64,000 nucleotides of DNA, taken from Nothopassalora personata (Eukaryota > Ascomycota > Dothideomycetes > Mycosphaerellales > Mycosphaerellaceae). The notes beneath the pieces are model-generated. The model saw nothing but the letters and a program-made list of their open reading frames with translations. It made no database searches and was not told where the DNA came from. Position numbers and translations under genes: made by a program. Numbering within the stretch: position 1 is the first letter of the stretch; every line of letters begins with the position of its first letter. Of this stretch, positions 1 to 10,306 are shown in pieces. The stretch is from assembly GCA_033816765.1 (NCBI GenBank), contig CM066294.1:1178001-1242000 (forward strand), read 5' to 3'.

Positions 1-1861
1 CCTGCCCTCCGGGCACCGCAAAAATCCACGGTGCCGTCCCTTGACCTCGCCCACAATCTTCGACCGCGACGTCCCCATTCCAACGCGCGATGGCACAATC
101 CTCCGCGGCGACATCTTCCGCCCTGCAACCAGCGACGAATCTCCCGTCCCCGCCTTGATGGTTTGGTCCCCCTACGTAAGTCTAAAGGGTCAAAGACATC
201 GCCAATCTGAGACAACTCTGCACCCACCCCCCTCTCTCTTCTTAGCACTAGTCGCTAAGACATTACCACGTGGGGTGTAAGGATAGCTAACACCCTTCTG
301 TCTGGGGCAGGGCAAATCCGGCGCCCGAGTTCTGAACCTTTCTTTCATGCCCAACCGCGCCGGCATTCCAGAATCCGCCTTATCAGGCTACGAGAAATTC
401 GAAGGCCCTGATCCCGCCGAATGGATCCCCAGAGGCTACGCCATCGTCAACCTGGACGCGCGTGGTGTCTTCGATTCCGAGGGCGATATTCGGTGCTTAG
501 GGTCCGGTGAGGGTGAGGATGGGTACGATGCCGTTGAACATATCGCGAAGCTTCCGTGGTGTACCGGCTCTGTTGCACTGGTGGGAAACTCCTGGCTTGC
601 AATGGCGGCGTATCACATTGCGGCACAACAGCCTCCTAGCCTGAAGTGCTTTGCGCCGTTGGAGGGGGCGAGTGATTTTTACCGGGAGACGTTGTGTCGA
701 GGTGGAGTGCTGCAGGCGGGGTTCTGGTATGCGATTGCGGGTACATTCTCCGGGAGGGGCCAGACCGAGGATCCTGCGCAAGTGTCGGAGAAGTACCCAG
801 ATTGGTGTGAGTATTGGGAGGATAAGAGGGTGGATTTTAGCAAGATCCGGGTGCCGACGTATGTGCTCGCGAGCTTCTCCACGGGGTTGCATACGGAGGG
901 CAGTGTGAGGTGTTTTGAGGAACTGGACTCGGCGGAGAAGTGGTGAGCTCGATTCGCTCCATGTTTGTGGAGATTATGTTGCTGACTGCTGACCAGGCTT
1001 ACGTTCCATGACACGCAAGAATGGTATGATTTGTACACATCCAAGCGAACAGAAGAACTCGCTTCCTTCTTCGACCATTTCCTGAAAGGTGTCGACAATG
1101 GCTTCGAGAAAACACCAGCTGTGCGAGCGGCCCTGCTTGGGTTCAACGAGCCAAACATGACAGATATCGTCCTTAAGAACTGGCCAGCCCCAACAACCCA
1201 ATACACCAAACTCTTCCTTTCATCCAACAGCACCCTCTCATCCTCCCCGCCCAAGGAACCAAGCACAACCTCCTACCAATCCAACGTCCAAGCCGAACAA
1301 AAGGACTCCGACCACGAAGAAGTCCTCTTCACCCATACCTTCCAACAAAAGACCTATCTTCTAGGCTACTCCAAAGCCTCGCTCTACGTCTCCTGCCCGG
1401 ACCATAACGACCTAGACATCTTCATCCAAATCCGCAAAGCCTCCAGCAACGGTCAAATTCTCCGCTCCCTGAACATCCCCCTCTCCGCCCTGAACGTCTC
1501 CCAAGAAGAAGTAGTTCCCCTCAACATACTGCAATACCTCGGACCCACCGGGATCTGCCGCGCCAGTCGTCGCGATTTGGATGAGAAGTTGAGTAAACCG
1601 TACTATCCAGTACCATCCTTGAGGAAGACGGAGAAAGTCCCGCCGGGAGATGTAGTGAAGTTGGAAATTGGAATCTGGCCTGGCGGGATGATTTTTGAGG
1701 CGGGAGAGAAATTGGTGCTGAAAATTAGTGGTCATCCCATGATATTGGCGGAGTTTCCGCAGCTTTGGGGGAGTCATAAGACTGCGAATAAGGGGAAGCA
1801 TGTTGTGCATTTCGGTGGGGAGACGGCGAGTTATGTGCAAGTTCCTTTCGTGGAACTTTGA
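1..1861 (+). CDS. CocE/NonD-family serine hydrolase (partial at 5' end)
   Basis: Three exons, 1-175, 311-942 and 997-1861, join in one frame across GT-AG introns 176-310 and 943-996. The frame is open to the window edge with no ATG, so the N-terminus lies outside or in an earlier exon. The joined protein has the X-Pro dipeptidyl-peptidase/CocE layout. An N-terminal alpha/beta-hydrolase half holds WSPYGKSG just after intron 1 and the nucleophile elbow GNSW (about 590). The motif HDTQEWYD follows intron 2, where the family carries its catalytic His. A C-terminal beta-sandwich domain with IGIWPGGMIFEAGE follows. Bacterial relatives hydrolyse acyl or peptide bonds, including cocaine esterase, but the fungal substrates are unknown. 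No signal peptide can be judged because the start is missing. Family call is firm; substrate is not assignable. Confidence 0.85.
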
Positions 1862-1929
1862 CCCTTTTAGGATGCTCAGAGGGTGAAAAGGTGTATATAG
1901 CTGGATATGGTTGCACGAACCAGTTGACA

Positions 1930-2067
1930 GGTTCCGTGGTGTACTGGTAGCATGCCTGCCGCAAGTTCGGCAGGTCGCCCTTGCGCCGCTGACGCCGTCA
2001 GTAGTGCTTTGCATCCCCCGGGAAGCTCTGTGTGCAGAGCGTCTACGTTCGAGTCGTAGCGGGTCCA
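1930..2067 (+). other. tRNA-like sequence (possible intron-bearing or decayed tRNA)
   Basis: Positions 1930-1936 resemble a 5' acceptor strand and are followed by a D-arm-like GTGT-ACTGGTA-GCAT. A perfect T-arm (CTACG, loop TTCGAGT, CGTAG) lies at 2043-2059, followed by CGGGTCC and A at 2067. The two acceptor strands pair at six of seven positions, one pair being G-U. A T5 run (2078-2082) could end Pol III transcription. However, the anticodon region does not fold normally: CCTGC/GCAGG encloses a ten-base loop without U33. About 70 bases then precede the T-arm. This may be a pseudo-tRNA or a tRNA with an odd intron. Confidence 0.25.
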
Positions 2068-2139
2068 TGTAGTATTGTTTTTGCCAGGTGATTGTACTTC
2101 AGTACCGGCATGTCGATATGTGCATTGACATTCAACATC

Positions 2140-3507
2140 TCACACCTCAATCTTAGCATGCCTAAAATACTTCATGCCAATCCAAGCAACCGTAATCCAA
2201 ACCCACGCCACCACACCCGTCAAAACAATCAACGCCGGATAGTACCCAACAATCGGCAACGTAGGATCGTCTTCCAGGTCAGACGGCGCCGAAGGTTTCT
2301 CACCCACGTCCCAAGCCCAGCTCCAGATCTCCAAGCAGCTACCCATCCCGACTGTAAAGGTGAGCCAAGTGACGAACAGAATGACCCAGCCCCAGAACTC
2401 GGTCTCGGTGTAGTCATGCGTTTCTGGCTCGGGGAAGGAATGTAAGGTTGTGATGTTGTGGGAGAGCGGTGATGATCGTTTCTTGGAGCTCAGACGACGA
2501 GCGATGGAGACGTCGGAGACAGAGGCTGGTGACGGGAAGTAGCTGGTCGCTGCGGATGAGAGAGGTTGAAGGAGTGAGAGGCCGTCTCGAGCTTGGGCGG
2601 CAAAGCTGTCAGCTGGCCGGTCGAAGGTGAGAATGTCATCGTCGTCTGTTGTGCTTGTGTAACTGGCCTGGCTGGTGGGACTCTTGAGCTCAAGAGGACT
2701 ATTCAGAACCGTTGACGCTTCGCGGGCGGCATGCTGTGCCTTGTGCTCGGTGAGGAGTAAAAGGCGTGCCGATGTTGCTGCAGCAGACTCCGACCAGCCA
2801 CTGTCGCTGCTGTGATTAGCATCCACCGACTCGTAGCTGAACTTGTTGCGCAGGCTGCTGTTGCTGTCGTTGCTTTGCGAATACACGGGCTGGTTGAAAT
2901 GGACCTCGACAGGTTCCGCAGGGCCGGCGGGTAATGGTTGCTGGGCAGGCATGGGCGCAACGTGCTTCGGTGGAGGACTTCGTTGGAGAAGACTATTCTT
3001 CCGCTCTCTGCCCTCGGTGACAAGTCGCCGCCCACCCAGTAAAGCCGTCTTCCGCAGTGAGCCCTTGCGCTTCCGCGTCTTGGGAGACTTCAGTGCTGCT
3101 GCCAGTGCGCTCTCGCCTTTGACGGGCGAGACTGGCGATACGGCCGTCTCATTGTCATCATCGATGCTCTTCCTGCTCTTGGTGCTCTTTGCACTCTTCG
3201 GGCTCTGCGGCGCATCTTGCTCGTCGCGTGAGGGAGGTCGTCCGAGGAAGCTGAGCCTGGCCAGTATACTGCCACTCAGGCTGCGCTTGTGGGCTGTCGG
3301 CTTGGCTGGTGAGATGGCGACTGGCCCGGTGGGTGTGGTCGCCGAGGAGGGAGCGGTGGTCGAGCTCCACGGGAAGCGCATCGTCTCGGAGGAGAAGTCA
3401 ATATGGCCATCATTTTCTCCATACTTGACATCAAAGGGAGGAAACGGTCCGGACACAGTCTTACGGCGGTCGCCGCTGCCGCCAGTCGAGGCGGTCCCAT
3501 TTTCCAT
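2140..3507 (-). CDS. Fungal protein with two C-terminal membrane helices, function unknown
   Basis: Single exon, 455 aa, starting at ATG 3507. About 360 N-terminal residues are low-complexity, rich in Ser, Pro, Lys and Arg, and probably disordered and phosphorylated. The C-terminal 90 residues are a different kind of sequence. They hold a hydrophobic helix around FWGWVILFVTWLTF, a short acidic loop (LEDDPTLPIVGYYP), a second helix (ALIVLTGVVAWVWITVAWIG) and a basic tail KYFRHAKIEV. Two-helix hairpins of this type occur in many ER proteins, and the spacing faintly recalls PIG-P/Gpi19, but I see no decisive motif and do not assign it. The conserved tail probably anchors a cytosolic disordered domain in a membrane. 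The gene is co-directional with the downstream C2H2 gene. Confidence 0.7.
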   Translation of the reverse strand: MENGTASTGGSGDRRKTVSGPFPPFDVKYGENDGHIDFSSETMRFPWSSTTAPSSATTPTGPVAISPAKPTAHKRSLSGSILARLSFLGRPPSRDEQDAPQSPKSAKSTKSRKSIDDDNETAVSPVSPVKGESALAAALKSPKTRKRKGSLRKTALLGGRRLVTEGRERKNSLLQRSPPPKHVAPMPAQQPLPAGPAEPVEVHFNQPVYSQSNDSNSSLRNKFSYESVDANHSSDSGWSESAAATSARLLLLTEHKAQHAAREASTVLNSPLELKSPTSQASYTSTTDDDDILTFDRPADSFAAQARDGLSLLQPLSSAATSYFPSPASVSDVSIARRLSSKKRSSPLSHNITTLHSFPEPETHDYTETEFWGWVILFVTWLTFTVGMGSCLEIWSWAWDVGEKPSAPSDLEDDPTLPIVGYYPALIVLTGVVAWVWITVAWIGMKYFRHAKIEV

Positions 3508-3921
3508 ATCGCGTACACGGCAGGCTCATTGACGACGGACGGGACTGCCAGGCCAGATCGGTTGATAATGCCGCTCGAGGCTGCCAATGGCGATGTGACA
3601 TATAACGTCCCAGATGTTTCTCGGAGCAGAGCTCGCTGCAGGGATGTACAAGAGATGAGCTGTAGGAGGCAGGTCCGACGGACAAATTCAGACCGACTGT
3701 TAAGCTAAGCCTAGCACGAGAGAAGGAGGGGGCCTGAAGCTTTGATATAGGATGTCTCCTCCTTGATCCATTTCAGAGCGATACCAGAGGGCTGTCATTC
3801 CACATCGGTCACATTGATGGTGCCTGACCTCATCGTTTGAGACAGCGCAGAAGGGAAAAACATGGCTCTACGCTCTAACAAACGAAACCGCCTGCCTCTA
3901 TCTGAATAGCACAAGAATCTA
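3508..3921. other. Gap between two minus-strand genes
   Basis: No coding pattern, repeat or RNA was recognised. It should contain the 5' region of the membrane-protein gene (start at 3507) and the 3' UTR of the zinc-finger gene (stop at 3922). Confidence 0.5.
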
Positions 3922-6056
3922 TCAAATCCTCTGCGAAGAGCCTGTGCCACTAACAAAGCTCTGCAACATACTCGGGCTCTCCAACTCTCCCGCGCCCTGC
4001 CCCAGGCCACCCAGGAACTGGCGCATACGTCTAAGGAGCAGTTCTGTGTCTTCCTCCACATGCTGGAGAGTCCTAGTGTCTGCCGCACTCAGCTCATGTG
4101 AATGCAGCTGCGCCCTCTGAGCGAGCGCCGACAAATGCCTTAAATTGTCCAGCACCTGATCAACGGTCGCCATGTCGTGGTCTGTGGGCTGTGCAGTGGC
4201 GTGATCAAAGTGATCAACATTGAAGCCGAAGCTCAGACCTTGCATGCCCTGTTGAGGATGCGCGAACGCATTCATGGTGTTCACGCCTTGTTGTGGGTCT
4301 GCAGATGGTGGCGCAAACAGTGGTAGACTTTGCTGGAGCTCCATGTCGTTGGTAAGATCATCCGTCAGGCCAAGCTCCTCGAAATCAGGATCTGGGACCA
4401 CTTCCACAGGTCTGGCCAGCTGGAAGAGGTACCGCCATTGCTCCCTCAGGGCGTTCGCCCTGCCATGTGTGCAAGAATTCTGGTGCGAGCGCGTCTCGGT
4501 TCCATAGTTCGGGCAAGTCTCAGTGACACACCTGGGAGAGCACCTATTGTTGGTTGTGAGGTGAGTGTCCCTTTCTTGCCAGGTCGCAAAGGTTTGGAAG
4601 CACTTTGTGCAGTAGTAGAAATCATGTCTCCCATGATGGCGGCTGACGTAGTGTCAGCTTCTGTTCTAGCTCTCGCAGACCATCTGAGCTCGATGTGCTT
4701 ACCGAAGTTGAGAGACATATTGTCTCCGATTGCCGCACTCCGACATCTGGCCGTGGAAGGGAGAGCCGAAGTACACGCAAGGATATCTGCATCGACTGAG
4801 CTTCTGCCCGCGACGCCTCCTGGTCCCGGCTGGAGGTCTTCTCGACGGCGGGTCTTCATCTCCCGAAGGACCAGAACTACCTTGACCAATGAAAGCTGGC
4901 GAGCCAGCTGGTGCAACTTTGGGCCTACTGTTGTTTGGACGGCCATAGGAACTGTTGTGGTGCGTGCCATTTGGTGGTCGGCGACCTCCTCTGTTGTGAT
5001 CTCCCGCGTCCTCAGGATCCTGGTCCAGATCTGTCAACCTTTGCTTCCCTTCAAGGTCGATCTTCCATGGGAAAGTATGTTGGTCCGTCAGGCCAGAGAG
5101 TGGATGCCTTACTGCGAGAGCGGTTGTCATGGTAGTGTTGTCAGGAGGTAAAGCACCAGCGAAGGCCTGGTCAGCGAGTAGAATTGCGCTCGAGATGGTT
5201 TGCTCGCGCTCGGTACGCGATGCCGTCGACACAACGAGTTGGTCCGAACACCATGCTTCGATATGGGTATTGCTAGCAGTGGTCTGTTCCGTTGTGCCTG
5301 GGATGACAAGTGCTGGAGCCACAGGTACTGGTACCGCAGATCTAGAGCCTGACTTCATTGGTGTTGCGGTTTGCTTCTTGCCACTATCAGATGTGATTAG
5401 CATAGGACTCCTCTTCACCGCTTGTCGGCTTGCCTTCAGCTCTGCGCGGAAATCACGGATCGTAGGCCATTCTGTGTCGTACTGAGACGCGGGACTGGCA
5501 GAGGGGAGGATTTGTTCAACGTGAGTCTTAATCCTGGCGGTTGTGTTGAAGCCGTGACATACCTGGAGCCTGACCTTGCCATAGTGAGTGGCTGTGCCAG
5601 CAGACTGGAGTCTAACCCATTGTGATAGCCTGGCCGGAGTGGCGGTGCCATTGCCAGAGGAGTGCTCTGACATGGTGAACACCTGCGCAAGCTTAACCAA
5701 GAGCCCATATGATGGCCGATATCTGCAGCTCGAACAGGTGAGTCGTGAGTATCCAAGACATGTTCTCTTGCATGCTCAGAGCTCCCATGAGACCTAGCGT
5801 CAGGCGTGAGCAATTGCCAGGAGTTCGTCAGGCTCTCCGGCGGCAGTGACGACCTGCTTGATGAGTGACTTTCATCGTATGGAGCTGATATTGGACCAGC
5901 TACGGCATGAGAGTTGAACCGTCTCCTTGTAGATCGAATCGACAGCGGAGGAGAACCATGCTCGTGATCGTGGGCCAGTTGGAGAAACTGAGGTCGAGGG
6001 GAGCGGGAAGATGGCCTGGAGGACAAGGAGGTCCCACGAGAGGAGGGACTGTACAT
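3922..6056 (-). CDS. C2H2-type zinc-finger protein
   Basis: Three exons on the minus strand, 6056-5563, 5494-4703 and 4642-3922 (2007 nt, 668 aa), separated by GTATGT...CAG (68 nt) and GTAAGC...CAG (60 nt) introns. The first 400 residues are disordered and Ser/Pro-rich. The domain spans the second splice junction: a Cys pair (CRYPC), a basic stretch QLRRHHGRHDF, then CTKCFQTFATWQERDTHL. This fits the fungal arrangement of an atypical C2H2 finger preceded by a Cys/His half-site. A second Cys group (CSPRC, then CPNYG) follows. The C-terminal 160 residues are Gln/Leu-rich and may be an activation or dimerisation region. Likely a nuclear regulator; targets unknown. The start at 6056 is the first ATG of the Ser-rich frame, and a further upstream exon cannot be excluded. 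Confidence 0.7.
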
Positions 6057-8701
6057 GTTGAATGCAAACCCGAGAGAGGCCGTTGCCGTGCGACGTATTG
6101 GGGCGAGCTGGTTGTTTTGTGAAAGTCCTCAAGCCTTGGACGTCTGACTTGGACACGCAGATATCCTCCGACAACATTTGCACTGCTATCCGAACGCTGC
6201 CATAGTGTACTGACCTTGTGCAGGCGGCCGCCCTCGGCCTCCGTCTCTTGGGAATTGTGCAAGATAACAGACTTCATTTTCAGGGCGGACAGGGGCTTAC
6301 TGTGAGGCATGTGATGTCGGTGTTTGACGGAAAGGACGGTATTGTAGTGGCTAGACAAGGTGGTTGTGCGGTCGACAATCCTGCATGTCAGCAATATTGC
6401 AATAAGAAGCAATGTTTTACGGTAGCCCGAGAGGTTGACCAGGGTTGCCCATGCTTCTCGAAACCACACATAGCTGTGCTACGTGGCAATCTGATGCATA
6501 GCCATACCATACAGGGGCAGCTGGCCTCGTCCATTAGCATAGCCCCATACAATGGTCCGCTGAGGCAATTTCGAGAGTAGAATCCAGGAGTCATAGTGAG
6601 CTGGCGGCCTCTAAGGTACATCGCCCCCGTCTCAGGAGCAGTGAGTGGTGCATTGAGTGGTGCATTGAGTGGCGGCAACGGTAATGGAGGTGGTGGTGGC
6701 CTGAACATGGCACGCGTAGAACACCAGTCGAACTTCGAACGCAGCTCGACAGCATAGTATACTGCTGCAGGCGTGGTACCAATACTAACATGCCGTGACG
6801 CGGAGCTGTCAAGCTACCGTCAAGCTTCGTGAAGGAGGCGCATTCTAAGGCAGAACATGTCCTCGAGAGGTGATCCGCATCAGCCGGCCTCGCGCACCGT
6901 TATCGCCTTGACTTTTCCCCCGCCTTCTTGAAGGGCGGCGGTTTCTGGCTCGTGTTCAGGGCGAACCGACCTTCGTCTGATTCAGATAGTGCGGTAGACC
7001 CGCCTTGTATTGTTGATCTTGAGCCAAAGTTCTCGCGGGAAGCCGGGTACAACAGACTCGTGAGATGCATGGTGCGGTGTTTTTTTTAGCGTAATTGTGC
7101 AAAGCCCTCGCAGGAGCAAGAGTATCGAACGAGGAGCCAAGACGAGGGAGATAGCTCCTTATACTCAAGTATTGAAGGTGGTGAAGCTGGAATGTTACGA
7201 CAGCGTCAATGGCGCATGCTGTGCGCCACAAGAACAGCTCAAGCTGCGCACCTCGAATCTGAACCGCATGCTTATGATCACGCTTACAGATACGAATGCA
7301 GAAGATATGTGCAGAAAATAATGTGAATATGCACCAGATTGTTTACTGATAAGAACATCTTACGTGACACATGCGATCTGCCAAGCACGTCCAAGCTTGA
7401 TTTAGAGGCTAATGTCGCAGCTGTACAGCAATACAATTTATTCCTTCTTTTCCATTAGCAGGGGTATCAACCATCTACCATGATGTGAAATACTTTTTCA
7501 ATATCTTCCTGGTCGCTGGAACATAACTTTTATCTCTTCCCGTCGCATATCGATCGTGATGCTCTCGGCCAGTCCGCCTGAAAGACTTTGCCTGTGTAAA
7601 GGATCGTGACCCCCATTGATGCTACTTGTTGCCGGACAACGGCGGTCTCATCGCCAGTCGCAGGATACGAAGATGACGATGACAGAGCAGCTCGAGCGAC
7701 AGGCATTGGTGGTCGCTGTACCGACGAAGCGAATATCTCTGGTATACTGTGCCGCTCAGTACCCACAGACAGCTATACACCACTCTGGGGCGCAACCCAA
7801 ATTCTACGGCAACGGGATGGAACATTGAGTGTCGATTCGGGGCGTGTGTCTGGGGTTGAACGTCTGACCTTGATGGTCGATTCGCTTACATTGATCGGTC
7901 ATTTCCGTTTTGGATCATGTCTGTGGCAGCTCAGGATCATCCTGTCACTGCTCTCAAGTGCAGGAAGACGGTGCATTGATGAAAGCGCCTCGCCAGTGAG
8001 CACAAGCGCGGAGGCGTTGTTGGAGGAAGTCAGTCTTTGACAACTTCGAGCGATCTCTCGTGTGCGCACTTTGGCCTTCCGGTACGACAGACGTGGTGCC
8101 TCTCGGGTCCGAGCCAATTCCATACACCTGTGACTGTGACATGCTGAACGCAAGCGCTGGCTTTTCCGGAGTGGCAGTAAAGTCTGTGCAATTGCCCTTT
8201 GAGAGACAGGGTAATCGTGCTCAGCGCTTAAGAGATGTTGCAAGACAGTGCAGGCAGCGCAAGAAAGGATGCGCAGTCGCTGATGACGACTCTTTTGTCG
8301 CTTGGACTGGTTGGGTCTTTCTGGTGTGAATGAGCTCGGGACTTGTAGGGTCTCTATGGTGTGTGGTAAGATGACCGGGAATACAGTCGAGCTATTGAGC
8401 GTGCCAAGCAATGCAATCCCAATTGACGCTCACCTTTCTCGACGCTAAAAACGCAGATGGTCTTTTGCGTCTCACTAGGGCCAAAGTGCTCCATGGCGAG
8501 ATAATTGTCTGCATTGATGACCTAATTGTTGCCCAGATCCACTTCAGCTGACCGGAATCGACTTGCACATCCAGACACCGATGCTTCCAAAATGCCATAT
8601 CACGATGGAAGACGCTAGGGGCAGATCCTTCCAAAAACCTCTGATGTGGAGCCAGCTTGATGGCAGGAACGTTATCGTACTACACGTCTATCATAGCACG
8701 G
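6057..8701. other. Long gene-poor interval
   Basis: Open frames here overlap on both strands and none shows a family motif, so I call no gene. A short tandem repeat of about 12 bp (CATTGAGTGGTG type, about 2.5 copies) lies at 6644-6674. The left part is likely the promoter of the zinc-finger gene. The right part is the 3' side of SSF1. A non-coding transcript or an unrecognised spliced gene remains possible. Confidence 0.4.
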
Positions 8702-10108
8702 CTAGCCAGCATCCTCATCCTCACTACTCCTCCCATCCCGCATCTCATCCTCCTCAACCTCATCCTCCGCCCCTGCGGCGGCCTCCTCGTCGTTCTCCAT
8801 CTCATCGTCATCCCACTCATCGTCATCGCTGAGGTCTTCCATGTCCTCATCCTCCTCAGCGTCTTCCTCCCCATGCTGCCCACTAGCCTTCCTCTCCGCC
8901 CTCTTCTTCTCCACATTCGCCTTCTGCTCCGCACGTCTCTTCTCCTTGATCTGTCTCTCCTGCTCCTTCTTCTTGTCCATCTTCTTGATCTCCTCGGGCG
9001 TCTTGTGTATATACTCATGCCACATCACCTTCCCATTACAGACCCCCTCCTCAACTTTCGTAAGGCGTAACCGCATTCGCGGCCCCAGTTCATAGAGCTT
9101 GATTGCTTTCTTCTCGACATTTGCGCCTGCTGCTAATCTCCTTTCTGAGGTGTCTTTTTGGCTCTTTCGCTTCTGCACTTTTCGGGCTGCTGCGGCGACG
9201 ATTTCCACTTCGGCATCGGTGTCAGGTTCAGAATCTGAGCCGGACGTGAAACCATCGGCGCCCTGAGGGTCGAGGAGGTAGTCGGAGACGTCGTTCAGTC
9301 TGCCAAGGTTTGGGAGAGCGCCGCGTTTCCGTTTTTGACCGGCATGGGCGAGTTTATCGGCTGCGTCTAGTCGGCGCAAAGGCTTCGGGACGGATTTGGC
9401 CGTCCGTGTTTCGATGGCGTAATGTCGAAGGTTGAGGATGTACTGCGCGGCATTTGAGTTCGGGTGCTGCGGTACTCGCTCGAGCAGCATGGTGCGCTTC
9501 ACGTCTGATAGTGGTGTTCGTGTCGGGTTGATTGGTGGAAACAGTGATCGAAATACATCGGTGGCGAGAGTCTCCAGATGCTTGGGCACCTTCGGCTTAG
9601 AGTCTCCATTCCCATGCTCTTCGTCTTTCGACACCAGCCCATTCATAACCAGCAGCGGCGCATGAAGGTACTCGCTACCGCCTGTCTTCGGCCGCTTCAT
9701 GCTCTTATGCACATCCTTGCACAGACTGTACTCCTCCACTCTGAAGTAGAAGGTTGGTCCTCGGGGCGTCAAGGCCAATCGTAGATTCGTGTTGCCATTG
9801 GCGCTCTTGCTAAACAGCATAAGATGAGTCACCCCAAGCGGTCCAGCCATTGTGGTGTAGTCGCGGAGCTTGTTGGACCTCCTCTCTTTCAGTCGCAAAG
9901 CTGTATCCGGCTCCATCATCCCTCTCACATCTCTGACAAGCTGCGATATGCTCTGTCCGACCTCGCTGGCTCCCACCCGAATGACCATGCTCTTGGGCGG
10001 TCGTGTGCCAGCCTTAAGCGGCGCATGATTTCCTGCCTTGGCTGACCCAGCCCCGAGACCGGGCTTGGAGCCTACGTGTGTTCTCTTCTTCACCCTTTTC
10101 TTTGCCAT
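8702..10108 (-). CDS. SSF1: Brix-domain ribosome biogenesis protein Ssf1/Peter Pan
   Basis: Single exon, 468 aa from ATG 10108; another ATG five codons upstream at 10123 is less likely because the MAKKRVKKRTH start fits the family. Ssf1 is a nucleolar 60S assembly factor that acts on 27S pre-rRNA processing. The Brix domain covers roughly residues 38-320: PPKSMVIRVG opens it, SNKLRDYTTMAGPLGVTHL lies at its core and PTFYFRVEEYSLCKDV follows. After it come a linker and a strongly charged tail of alternating Lys/Arg/Glu stretches ending in a long Asp/Glu-rich run, normal for nucleolar proteins. It is head to head with RRP3, another rRNA-processing gene, with 198 bp between the starts, so co-regulation is likely. 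Confidence 0.93.
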   Translation of the reverse strand: MAKKRVKKRTHVGSKPGLGAGSAKAGNHAPLKAGTRPPKSMVIRVGASEVGQSISQLVRDVRGMMEPDTALRLKERRSNKLRDYTTMAGPLGVTHLMLFSKSANGNTNLRLALTPRGPTFYFRVEEYSLCKDVHKSMKRPKTGGSEYLHAPLLVMNGLVSKDEEHGNGDSKPKVPKHLETLATDVFRSLFPPINPTRTPLSDVKRTMLLERVPQHPNSNAAQYILNLRHYAIETRTAKSVPKPLRRLDAADKLAHAGQKRKRGALPNLGRLNDVSDYLLDPQGADGFTSGSDSEPDTDAEVEIVAAAARKVQKRKSQKDTSERRLAAGANVEKKAIKLYELGPRMRLRLTKVEEGVCNGKVMWHEYIHKTPEEIKKMDKKKEQERQIKEKRRAEQKANVEKKRAERKASGQHGEEDAEEDEDMEDLSDDDEWDDDEMENDEEAAAGAEDEVEEDEMRDGRSSEDEDAG

Positions 10109-10306
10109 CTTCACCACCATCAACTGATCTCGACAGCACTGAACGACCTCACTCGAGCTTCACTTCCAGATCCGCCAAAATTTCCTGGGCCCGCGCAGAT
10201 CCCCGACACGCTAGACTAGTGAAAGGATCTAACCTTATTTCTCCGATAACGAACCACAAAATTGTCCACGATATTGCCTTTTCCCTACACCAACATCACA
10301 ACCACC
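10109..10306. promoter_or_regulatory. Shared divergent promoter of SSF1 and RRP3
   Basis: Both genes start within this 198-bp gap. It contains AAAATTT at 10177-10183, the core of the RRPE element described upstream of yeast rRNA-processing genes. I see no PAC box (GCGATGAG). The motif is short and could be chance; the head-to-head arrangement of two ribosome-assembly genes is the stronger argument. Confidence 0.5.

Noticed and set aside
497..1266. Long minus-strand frames opposite the CocE/NonD gene
   Set aside because: They are mirror frames of a well-supported hydrolase and carry no motifs.
5437..5700. Unspliced reading through 5495-5562 with a start at 5673 for the zinc-finger gene
   Set aside because: The alternative with a 68-nt GTATGT...CAG intron joins a Ser-rich upstream exon in perfect frame and gives a multiple-of-three total.
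7606..8411. Overlapping open frames on both strands in the 6-8.7 kb gap
   Set aside because: No conserved segment, unusual composition for a protein, and no consistent splice joins.
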